Positions 1 through 5,432 of a stretch of 5,432 bases of DNA are shown one piece after another. The DNA is from Hydrogenophaga sp. Lineage in GTDB: Bacteria; Pseudomonadota; Gammaproteobacteria; Burkholderiales; Burkholderiaceae. A program made the translations under genes and the position numbers. The notes under the pieces are model-generated. The model was not told where the DNA came from, made no database searches, and saw only the letters and a program-made list of their open reading frames with translations. The stretch covers positions 1-5,432 of the forward strand of contig JALOSH010000165.1 in assembly GCA_025458545.1 (NCBI GenBank), written 5' to 3'. Every line of letters begins with the position of its first letter. Within the stretch, counting starts at the first letter, position 1.

Positions 1-1
1 C

Positions 2-1924
2 GCGCTGCGCCAGGACCGCGCCCGCGTGCAGTTCGGCTCCATCAGCAAGTTCGGCCTGCTCGAAATGAGCCGCCAGCGCCTCAAGCCCATGCTCAGCGAA
101 GGCTCGTCCATCCCCTGCCCGCGCTGCGGCGGTTCCGGCCACATCCGCGACACCGAAAGCTCGGCGCTGCAGATCCTGCGCATCATTCAGGAAGAGTCGC
201 TCAAGGACAGCACCGCCGCGGTGCTGGTGCAGGTGCCGGTCGAAGTGGCCAGCTTCCTGCTGAACGAAAAGCGCACCGAGATCACCAAGATCGAACTCAA
301 GCAGCGCATCAACGTGCTGCTGGTGCCCAACAAGTCGCTGGACACGCCCAACTACAAACTGGAGCGTCTGAAACACGACGACCCGCGCCTGGACAACCTG
401 GACGCCAGCTACAAACTGGCCGACGAACCCGACGAAGCCACCGGCTTCACCCGCCGCAGCCAGGAACGCACCAACAAGCAGGAACCGGTGATCAAGGGCG
501 TGCTGCCCGACGGTCCGGCGCCAGTGGCGGCACCGAAGCCAGAAGCGCCAGTGGCGGCGCCGGTTGCGGTGGTCGCCCCAGTAGCTCCCGTGGCCAAGAC
601 ACCCGCTGCCGCACCGGCTGAAAAAGGCTTCTTCGGTTGGCTCAAAGGCTTGTTCGGTGCTGCGCCACCGGTGCCCGCTGTGGCCGACAAGCCGGTAGCG
701 CCGGCCACCGCCAAGACCGGGGAGCGCGAGCCCCGCAGCGAAGGCCGCCGTGAAGGGGGTCGCGAGGGTGGCCGTGACGGCGGTCGCGATGGCCGCGGCC
801 GCGGGGGGCGCAACGCCAGCGGTGAAGCCCGTGCGCCGCGCGAAGGCCGCGAGCCGCGCGAAGGCGGCCGCAGCAACGGTCGTGGTGCTGAAGGCCGCGG
901 CCCAGACAGCCGCCAGGGCGAGGGGCGCAACGGTGAGGGTCGCAGCAACGAAGGCCGAGAAGGCGGCCGCCGGAGCGAATCGCGTGGCGAAGGCCGCAGT
1001 GAACAGCGCGGTGACAATCGCCAGGGTGGCCGCCGCGACAACCGCCGCGACGCGTTTTCAACCGAGGGAGCAGCCGCCAGCGAAGTGCTGTTGAACGCGG
1101 TTCCTGGCGAGTTGGTCGACGCACCCGAAGCCGCAGAAGGTCAGCGCCGAGAACGCCGCCCGCGCAACGACAACCGCCGCCGCGTGGCCGAGGGCAGCGA
1201 AGCCGCTTCTCTGGCCCCGACCGAAGGCGCTGCCGTGCCCGCCGCGCTGGATGCAACTGGCAACACAAACGAAGCCCCAGCGGCCGAAGGCGATGCCGAC
1301 ACCGGCGGCCAGCGCGCGCCGCGCGAACGCCGCAGCCGCAGCCGCGACCGCTACGGCCGCGACCGCCGTGAACGCGCCCCGCGCGACGCATCGGCCACGG
1401 ACGTCGCGCCAGACGGTGACCACACCGACGGGCAGGCCAACACGGCCAGTGCCAGCGACGAGCCGGCGTATGAAGCCCCGGTGCGCAGCAGCTACTTCAG
1501 CCTCCCGGTGGAAGCCAGCCCAGCCCAGGCTGCGGCAGCGCCTGCTCCGCTGATGGAAGCCGTGCCGGTGCAAGCCACTCCGCCCGCGCCCCGTCCGGCA
1601 GCCGCGGCACCCGCGGCACCCGTGGCCCGCAGCGGTGCCCCCGCTGCGGTGGCGGCCCCGCGTGGTCTGCCCAAGGTCCAGAGCTACACGGTCTCGATCG
1701 AGGAGCTGAACCAGGTGGCGCAAGGGAGCGGTCTGGAGTGGGTGAACTCCAACGCCGAGAAGGTGGCGCAGGTGCAAGCCGCCATCGCGGCCGAACCCAA
1801 GCCGATCCATGTGCCGCGCGAGATCAAGCCGGTGGAACTGCCGGACGAAGGTCCGCTGGTGCTGGTGGAAACGCGCAAGGACCTCCGCAACACGCCGCTG
1901 CCGTTCGAAACACAGCAGGGCTGA
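2..1924 (+). CDS. rne: Ribonuclease E, C-terminal 640 residues (5' end outside window)
   Basis: RNase E is the endoribonuclease that starts mRNA decay, processes rRNA and tRNA precursors, and scaffolds the degradosome at the inner membrane. The frame is open from base 2, so the GTG at 26 is internal and not a start. Residues 15-29 (SKFGLLEMSRQRLKP) match the end of the catalytic DNase I-like region. CPRCGG (residues 39-44) is the zinc-link motif that joins subunits of the tetramer (E. coli Cys404/Cys407), so about 365 N-terminal residues, with the S1 and RNase H-like domains, are missing to the left; full length is inferred near 1,000. The small domain follows, with SFLLNEKR (84-91) and PNKSLDTPNY (109-118). 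The rest is a disordered tail: an Ala/Pro/Val linker, an amphipathic FFGWLKGLFG (210-219), an Arg/Gly-rich tract (about 240-353), two further Arg-rich patches, Ala/Pro linkers and an ordered-looking C-terminal block (556-640). RNase G is excluded because it lacks such a tail. It converges on the hem operon. Confidence 0.96.
   Translation, partial: ALRQDRARVQFGSISKFGLLEMSRQRLKPMLSEGSSIPCPRCGGSGHIRDTESSALQILRIIQEESLKDSTAAVLVQVPVEVASFLLNEKRTEITKIELKQRINVLLVPNKSLDTPNYKLERLKHDDPRLDNLDASYKLADEPDEATGFTRRSQERTNKQEPVIKGVLPDGPAPVAAPKPEAPVAAPVAVVAPVAPVAKTPAAAPAEKGFFGWLKGLFGAAPPVPAVADKPVAPATAKTGEREPRSEGRREGGREGGRDGGRDGRGRGGRNASGEARAPREGREPREGGRSNGRGAEGRGPDSRQGEGRNGEGRSNEGREGGRRSESRGEGRSEQRGDNRQGGRRDNRRDAFSTEGAAASEVLLNAVPGELVDAPEAAEGQRRERRPRNDNRRRVAEGSEAASLAPTEGAAVPAALDATGNTNEAPAAEGDADTGGQRAPRERRSRSRDRYGRDRRERAPRDASATDVAPDGDHTDGQANTASASDEPAYEAPVRSSYFSLPVEASPAQAAAAPAPLMEAVPVQATPPAPRPAAAAPAAPVARSGAPAAVAAPRGLPKVQSYTVSIEELNQVAQGSGLEWVNSNAEKVAQVQAAIAAEPKPIHVPREIKPVELPDEGPLVLVETRKDLRNTPLPFETQQG
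626..658 (+). other. Putative membrane-targeting amphipathic helix of RNase E
   Basis: These codons encode GFFGWLKGLFG (rne residues 209-219), a short segment with bulky hydrophobics (F, F, W, L, L, F) and one lysine, flanked on both sides by Ala/Pro-rich disorder. In E. coli RNase E a similar Phe/Leu-rich segment just after the catalytic half is the membrane-targeting sequence that holds the degradosome on the inner membrane. Position and composition match; membrane binding is inferred. Confidence 0.7.
719..1060 (+). repeat. Arg/Gly-rich low-complexity tract in rne (putative RNA-binding region)
   Basis: This stretch encodes about 114 residues (240-353) made almost entirely of Arg, Gly, Glu, Ser, Asn and Ala, with recurring units such as EGR, EGGR, DGGR and RGR. 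At DNA level the 9-mer GAAGGCCGC, or a one-base variant, recurs around 739, 842, 890, 951 and 988, so the tract looks built from degenerate short repeats rather than an exact tandem array. In RNase E proteins Arg-rich tail segments bind RNA and help degradosome condensates form; that role is inferred here. Such a tract is prone to length variation between strains and to sequencing or assembly error, but the reading frame stays open throughout. Confidence 0.75.
1667..1921 (+). other. C-terminal conserved-looking block of RNase E
   Basis: After about 200 residues of Ala/Pro/Arg low complexity the composition returns to normal: residues 556-640 open with LPKVQSYTVSIEELNQVAQ, continue with GLEWVNSNAEKVAQVQAAI, and end in a segment containing IHVPREIKP, GPLVLVETRKDL and LPFE. 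I recall similar endings in other betaproteobacterial RNase E proteins, which suggests a short binding module, perhaps for a degradosome partner. The partner cannot be named from the sequence. Confidence 0.6.
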
Positions 1925-1955
1925 ACCCAGGCTACCTCGGGAAGGTGGCTCTCTC

Positions 1956-1988
1956 AAAAAAAACGCCGGTCTCGACCGGCGTTTTTTT
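1956..1988. terminator. Bidirectional rho-independent terminator between rne and hemY
   Basis: A perfect 7-bp GC-rich stem, CGCCGGT (1964-1970) and ACCGGCG (1975-1981), encloses the loop CTCG. It is preceded by eight A (1956-1963) and followed by seven T (1982-1988). The T run serves plus-strand transcripts leaving rne, whose stop is 31 bases upstream. The A run reads as eight U on the minus strand and serves transcripts leaving hemY, whose stop is about 48 bases away. It is the only strong terminator in the 112-bp gap. Confidence 0.93.
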
Positions 1989-2036
1989 GTGTGTTGAAGA
2001 CGCTGGAGCCAGCGACCGCTGCAGGAGCAAGAGCGC

Positions 2037-3344
2037 TCAGTCCAGCAGGGCGGCCCGCTTCCAGGCGTCCTGCGCGGCCCGGGTGTCACCGCGCTCTTCG
2101 GCCAGGCGGGCCAGCGAGCAGTGGGTGCGCCGCAGCAGCACCGGGTCGCCCAGGCTGTGGCTGGCCTGGCCCAGCAGCTGGGCCGCCTTGCCCCACAACT
2201 GGCGCTGCATGAAGGCCTGACCGGCGAGGTATTGCAGGAAAGCGTTGCCGGGCATGAGGCGCTGCGCATGCTCCAGCCGCGCGAGCCAGGCCGCATCCAG
2301 TCTGGACAGACCGGGCTCCAGCACCTGCACCAGTTGCCGCTGGTGGCTGGCATCGAGCTGTTGCAGGCCGGGCCAGATGGGTTCCAGCCAGCCACGCACC
2401 AGCGCCGCCGCCTGATCGGCCTCGGCATCGCCTGGTTCAGGCGTGACCAACTGGTTGGCGCGTTGCGCCGCCGCCAGCGCCAGCTCGGGCATGGCGCGCT
2501 CGGCAGCGTCCAGCCGCGCCCACACGGTCTGCAGCTGCGACAGGTCGTGCGCCTCGCGCAGCGTGTCGAGCGCCAGCCCCCTCAGGATGCTGCGCGAGGC
2601 CAGGGCTGAAAAGGCCCGGTGTTTGGCCAGCAGACGCGCCGTTTCCAGCGCTTCGGCGGTGGCACCGCCCAGGCGGGCGGTCTTGAGTTTGAGCCGCAGC
2701 GCCTGGATGCGGCGCGCCGCACCTTGCGGCAACTCGGCGAGGCGGTTGCGCGCCAGTTCAGCGTCGCGGTCTTCCACCGCCCAGTGCACGGCGCGCAGCA
2801 GGGCGCCCTCGTGGGCGTCGGGGGCGCTCTTGGCCAGTTGGGGATGCAAGGCCGACTGCAGGTGTTCGTCTCGGCGCCGGTGGTTTTGCAACGATTGCGC
2901 ACTCTCGGCCACCAGCAAATGGGCCAACAACTGCAACTGCTGGCGCCGCGCCCAGTGCGCCGAGGGCATGGCCCTGAGTTGCTCCAGCGCCGCCAGCCCG
3001 GCGGACTGCGCGCGCACAAACCGACCCGCCAGCTGGTACGACAGCGCGTCGAGCACCGAGCCCACGGCAGCGCGTTCCAGTTGCTGGCTGCGCCAGCGCT
3101 GGGCCTGCACCGGCAGGTCGCGCAGCAGGGCAATGGCGCGCAGGGCCAGGTACAGCAGCACAAAACCAGCGGCCAGGCCGAACAACACGAAGTTGAACGA
3201 CATGTCGTATCGGTAGGGCGGCCAGAACAGCGTGACGGTGGCGGCGTTGTGCCCCATCAGCAAGGCCAGGGCCACCGCAACGGCCGCCAGGCCCAGCAGC
3301 CAGAACACGCTGCGCATTGCGCCGCCTTGCCTGCGTGCCGACAT
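2037..3344 (-). CDS. hemY: HemY: heme-biosynthesis-associated inner-membrane TPR protein
   Basis: This is a 435-residue protein of the proteobacterial HemY family, which is unrelated to Bacillus HemY (protoporphyrinogen oxidase). It has two N-terminal membrane helices (about residues 13-30 and 50-68) separated by a short loop containing TVTLFWPPYRYDMS, then a long alpha-helical soluble part rich in Ala, Leu, Gln and Arg. It ends in TPR-like helices (about 357-435) with the family-like QLWGKAAQLL and LARLAEERGDTRAAQDAWKR. The family usually has about 400 residues, so this one is slightly long. The exact biochemical role is unsettled; a scaffold or regulatory role beside the porphyrin enzymes at the membrane is proposed. 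I chose the ATG at 3344-3342 because GGAGG lies 6 bases upstream and the ATG shares one base with the hemX stop (TGATG). An in-frame ATG at 3317, just before the first helix and with AAGG 7 bases upstream, is the alternative (426 residues). It is the last gene of the operon. Confidence 0.9.
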   Translation of the reverse strand: MSARRQGGAMRSVFWLLGLAAVAVALALLMGHNAATVTLFWPPYRYDMSFNFVLFGLAAGFVLLYLALRAIALLRDLPVQAQRWRSQQLERAAVGSVLDALSYQLAGRFVRAQSAGLAALEQLRAMPSAHWARRQQLQLLAHLLVAESAQSLQNHRRRDEHLQSALHPQLAKSAPDAHEGALLRAVHWAVEDRDAELARNRLAELPQGAARRIQALRLKLKTARLGGATAEALETARLLAKHRAFSALASRSILRGLALDTLREAHDLSQLQTVWARLDAAERAMPELALAAAQRANQLVTPEPGDAEADQAAALVRGWLEPIWPGLQQLDASHQRQLVQVLEPGLSRLDAAWLARLEHAQRLMPGNAFLQYLAGQAFMQRQLWGKAAQLLGQASHSLGDPVLLRRTHCSLARLAEERGDTRAAQDAWKRAALLD

Positions 3345-4492
3345 CAACGGCCTCCGGCGGCGACCGCCAGTGCCGCCAAGCTTTCCTCCGGCCTTGGCAG
3401 GTTGGCCTCCAGCAACTCACCGCGCAGCTGAAGCAGCACCGCCTGCGCGGCGGTGACCTGGGCGGAACCGGTGTCGAAGTAGCGGGCGAGCGAAGTCTCC
3501 ACCGCGATCACATCGGCTCGGGCCGAGCTGGTCTGCCTGGCGAGCAGTCCCAGGCGCGCGTTGAGCAGCTTGAGCTTGAGGTTCTCGCGCAGGAAGAAAG
3601 CCTGCTCGGGCGCCAGCAACACGGCTTCCGGGCGGTCGATGCGGCTCACGCGCACCAGTTCGCGCCCGCTGCGACCCACGTCCGACCAGAGGCGACTCCA
3701 GAGTGCGCGCCCCTGGACCAACCAGCCAGATGGCTCGGCGGTGGCGGGTTCGACCGCCGGGGCTGGCGCTTGCGCCTCGGTGGCGACCGACGTGGTTGCC
3801 TTGCGCTGGGCCGGCGATGGGCCGGACTGCGCGGCGCGCGGACCGACCTCGTTCACCACCGGCCAGTTGTCCACCTCGCGCGCCAGTTCGTCGAGCCGCA
3901 GCACCAGCGAAGGCACATCGGTGAGCGTGGCGCTCTGGATGCGCTGGATGTCGCGTGCAATGGCGCGCTGCACCGGGTTCAGCCGAGGCTGAGCGGCACT
4001 CCCGATGCGCTGGTCGGCCGCCTGCAATGCCGACAGCAGCGGCTGAGCGCTGCCGGTGAGCTCGGCCTGCTGCTGCGCCAGCCGCAAGGCCGACTCGATG
4101 TCCTGCACCAGGTTGTCGTCACGCGAACGCGACAGCGTGAGCATGAGTTCTTCCAGCTGGCTGCGCTGCAGCGTGACCTCGGACAGCCTGACCTCGGCCA
4201 CCGCCAGCCGGGCCTGGAGTTCCTGCGCCAGCGCCTCGGCCTGCGCGGCCAGGGCGCGCGCCTCCGCCGCCTGTGCCACGCTCTCCTGGCTGCGGCGCGC
4301 CATTTCCTGCTGGGTGGCGCTGAGTTTTTGCCACAACAGCCCCCCCATCAGGAGCGCCAACACGGCCAACCCCAGGGCCATCCACGCCGACCACCCGCTG
4401 GCGCGGCGAGCCGGCGCAGCGGCCACCGCCGCCGGTGCAACGGGCGGGTCGACGGGTGCGTCTGCTGGTTTGTCCAGGGTGGTGTCGGTCAT
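3344..4492 (-). CDS. hemX: HemX family membrane protein
   Basis: This is a 382-residue HemX family protein, often labelled uroporphyrinogen-III C-methyltransferase. It shows none of the SAM-binding methyltransferase motifs of CobA/CysG, so that label should not be taken as an activity. The order is: a disordered Pro/Ala cytoplasmic N-terminus (1-33), one membrane helix (about 35-54, WSAWMALGLAVLALLMGGLL), a long Gln/Ala/Glu-rich coiled coil (about 56-120), a helical domain (120-212), an Ala/Pro/Ser linker (219-255) and a conserved C-terminal domain with LLAPEQAFFLRENLKLKLL and NARLGLLAR (291-319). Most of the protein should lie in the periplasm. The ATG at 4492 overlaps the hemD stop as ATGA, which suggests translational coupling. 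An in-frame ATG four codons upstream (4504) has no room for a binding site, since GGG directly abuts it. HemX is thought to assist or organise tetrapyrrole synthesis, but its function is unproven. Confidence 0.9.
   Translation of the reverse strand: MTDTTLDKPADAPVDPPVAPAAVAAAPARRASGWSAWMALGLAVLALLMGGLLWQKLSATQQEMARRSQESVAQAAEARALAAQAEALAQELQARLAVAEVRLSEVTLQRSQLEELMLTLSRSRDDNLVQDIESALRLAQQQAELTGSAQPLLSALQAADQRIGSAAQPRLNPVQRAIARDIQRIQSATLTDVPSLVLRLDELAREVDNWPVVNEVGPRAAQSGPSPAQRKATTSVATEAQAPAPAVEPATAEPSGWLVQGRALWSRLWSDVGRSGRELVRVSRIDRPEAVLLAPEQAFFLRENLKLKLLNARLGLLARQTSSARADVIAVETSLARYFDTGSAQVTAAQAVLLQLRGELLEANLPRPEESLAALAVAAGGR
3351..3355 (-). promoter_or_regulatory. Ribosome binding site of hemY
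   Basis: The minus strand reads GGAGG, then 6 bases (CCGTTG), then ATG. The site lies inside the last codons of hemX and supports the ATG at 3344 over the TTG directly before it and the downstream ATG at 3317. Confidence 0.75.
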
Positions 4493-5340
4493 GGTCGGAT
4501 CCATCCCGATTCTAGGGCGCGCACCACGTCGGCCAGGGCGGGACGGCTTTGCACCACCCGCCCAAATCCGGCGGCCTGTGCCCGCGACGCGATGCGCGGA
4601 TGGGTGGCCAGGGCCGCCGCCTGCGACCAGTCGCTCTGGGGTTCACCGGCCTGCAGATGGTCCAGCGCCTCGGAACTGCTGAACAGCCAGACGCTGCCGC
4701 TGGCCTGTCCCTGGCGCGCGAGCGCCCGCGAGGCCTCGGTCCACAAGGGCGGATGGCGCTCGTAGGCCACACAAGCGAGCACTTCGGCGCCCGCCGCCTC
4801 GCACTGGCGGATCAGCCAGTCGCGGCCGGTGCCGGTGGCGGCCCGTGACGCAGTCGCCGTCGCCGCCGACACCGACGCACCACGCACCACCCCGATGCGG
4901 CGCCCGCTCTGCACCTGCGGCGCCACCACAGGCCAGAGCGATTCGGAATCGAACTGCTCGGCGTCGGCCGGTGGCGAATCAACGCGGTCGGCCGCGACCC
5001 CCAGTCGGCTCAGCGCCTGCGCCAACAGCCGCGCCGTGCCTGGCCCGGGCGCCCAGAAGCGGGTGCTCGAACCCTGCGGCGGAACCGGCGCTACGCCGTC
5101 CGCAAAAAAATGGCTCACCGCCGCACCACTGACGAACATCAGCGCGTCCATCTCGGCCCAGTGTGCCCGCGCATGGTGCAGGCCCATGGCGGAACCGCTG
5201 TCCCGCGGCTCAGCGATGTGGATCAGCGGCAAGGCCTGGGTTGGCCAGCCCAGCGCCTTCAGGGCGTCCACCCAGCCAACGGCCTCGGCAGCCGGGCGGG
5301 TGACGATCAGGCGCAGCAGCGGATCCGCCGGCCCGGACAA
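4489..5340 (-). CDS. hemD: Uroporphyrinogen-III synthase, TTG start
   Basis: HemD closes hydroxymethylbilane into uroporphyrinogen III with inversion of ring D, the branch point to heme, siroheme and cobalamin; it acts in the cytosol directly after HemC. The 283-residue product shows the usual two-lobe pattern. The first strand is LIVTRPAAEA (11-20), followed by LPLIHIAEP (38-45), DALMFVSGAAVSHFF (65-79) and FWAPGPGTARLL (95-106). The second lobe has RRIGVVRG (147-154), GRDWLIRQCEAAGAEV (172-187) with VAYERHPP (191-198), SVWLFSSSEALDHL (216-229) and HPRIASRAQAAGF (247-259). Sequence identity in this family is low, so assignment rests on motif order and position after hemC. The frame is open upstream to 5421, but that extension overlaps hemC in another frame. 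TTG at 5340-5338 is 4 bases past the hemC stop with GGGAG 9 bases upstream. A Ser/Ala/Thr-rich insert at 155-171 looks like a lineage-specific loop. Confidence 0.9.
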   Translation of the reverse strand: MSGPADPLLRLIVTRPAAEAVGWVDALKALGWPTQALPLIHIAEPRDSGSAMGLHHARAHWAEMDALMFVSGAAVSHFFADGVAPVPPQGSSTRFWAPGPGTARLLAQALSRLGVAADRVDSPPADAEQFDSESLWPVVAPQVQSGRRIGVVRGASVSAATATASRAATGTGRDWLIRQCEAAGAEVLACVAYERHPPLWTEASRALARQGQASGSVWLFSSSEALDHLQAGEPQSDWSQAAALATHPRIASRAQAAGFGRVVQSRPALADVVRALESGWIRP

Positions 5341-5344
5341 GGTC

Positions 5345-5432
5345 TCAAGCTCCCGCGGCCGGGGGCTGGGCGCCGGCACGGCGCAGCGCATCGGCAACAC
5401 GCTGGCCCAGCGCTTCGGCATCGGCGAGCGAC
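5345..5432 (-). CDS. hemC: Porphobilinogen deaminase (hydroxymethylbilane synthase), last 28 codons
   Basis: Reading leftwards from 5431, the frame gives SLADAEALGQRVADALRRAG followed by AQPPAAGA and a TGA stop at 5347-5345. This matches the C-terminal helix of HemC proteins, in which an Ala/Leu-rich helix with a GxxxAxxLxxxGA pattern ends the chain. HemC joins four porphobilinogen molecules into hydroxymethylbilane, the substrate of HemD encoded 4 bases downstream. The catalytic domains and the dipyrromethane cofactor cysteine lie outside the window to the right. The call rests on this short tail plus the standard hemC-hemD order, so it is well supported by context but not independently proven. 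Confidence 0.82.
   Translation of the reverse strand, partial: SLADAEALGQRVADALRRAGAQPPAAGA
5350..5354 (-). promoter_or_regulatory. Ribosome binding site deciding the hemD TTG start
   Basis: The minus strand reads GGGAG, then 9 bases containing the hemC TGA stop, then TTG. No in-frame ATG or GTG lies between this site and the first conserved HemD strand, so the site argues for TTG at 5340 as the start. Confidence 0.6.

Noticed and set aside
26..28. GTG at 26 as the start of a 632-residue protein
   Set aside because: The frame stays open to the left edge with RNase E-like residues before it, so the gene is cut by the window rather than starting here.
409..1041. A minus-strand frame with Arg-Pro-Ser repeats opposite the rne Arg/Gly tract
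   Set aside because: The repetitive product is simply the complement of the repeat-rich rne codons; no binding site or domain supports it.
1602..1628. Tandem CCGCGGCAC 9-mer (two exact copies and one partial) in rne
   Set aside because: It only encodes an Ala/Pro linker and is expected in low-complexity coding DNA; not a separate element.
2001..2014. Small palindrome CGCTGG-AG-CCAGCG just past the hemY stop, between it and the main terminator
   Set aside because: It has a two-base loop and no T run on either strand, so it is too weak to call as a terminator or operator.
1058..2428. A 456-codon minus-strand open frame running antisense to rne, through the terminator, and out of frame over hemY
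   Set aside because: It spans two well-supported genes and the terminator, its product is low-complexity Arg/Gly/Cys-rich with no recognisable domain, and high-GC DNA commonly gives long stop-free shadow frames.
3317..4765. A 482-codon plus-strand open frame opposite hemX and the end of hemD
   Set aside because: The Gln/Arg/His/Leu-rich translation is the typical antisense image of Ala/Leu/Glu-rich coding sequence, and the minus-strand genes are recognisable families with binding sites and coupled starts.

Overview
The window is high-GC (estimated by eye at about 70%) chromosomal DNA, densely coded, with strong G/C bias at third codon positions. The RNase E tail, the hemC-hemD-hemX-hemY gene order and the protein sequences point to a betaproteobacterium of the Burkholderiales, probably Comamonadaceae (for example a Hydrogenophaga-like organism). 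That placement comes from recognising the protein families, not from a database search.

Layout: positions 2-1924 (+) hold the 3' two thirds of rne (RNase E), entering from beyond the left edge. It begins late in the catalytic half, just before the zinc-link cysteines, and continues through the long disordered tail to the stop. A short intergenic gap (1925-2036) carries a bidirectional rho-independent terminator. From there to the right edge, everything is on the minus strand and is read right to left: the last 28 codons of hemC (porphobilinogen deaminase), hemD (uroporphyrinogen-III synthase), hemX (membrane-anchored HemX family protein) and hemY (two-helix membrane protein with C-terminal TPR-like repeats).

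The four hem genes form a tight, probably translationally coupled operon: hemC and hemD are 4 bases apart, hemD and hemX overlap as ATGA, and hemX and hemY overlap as TGATG. HemC and HemD make the linear tetrapyrrole and close it into uroporphyrinogen III. HemX and HemY are inner-membrane partners that are co-conserved with this pathway but have less certain biochemical roles. The operon promoter must lie upstream of hemC, outside the window. rne and the hem operon converge and appear to share only their terminator.

The gene content is ordinary core genome. I saw no mobile element, CRISPR array, tRNA, rRNA or sign of horizontal transfer, and no evidence of an undescribed system. The points worth a second look are the RNase E tail (membrane-anchor motif, long Arg/Gly-rich tract, conserved-looking C-terminal block), the likely TTG start of hemD, and the coupled junctions of the hem operon.
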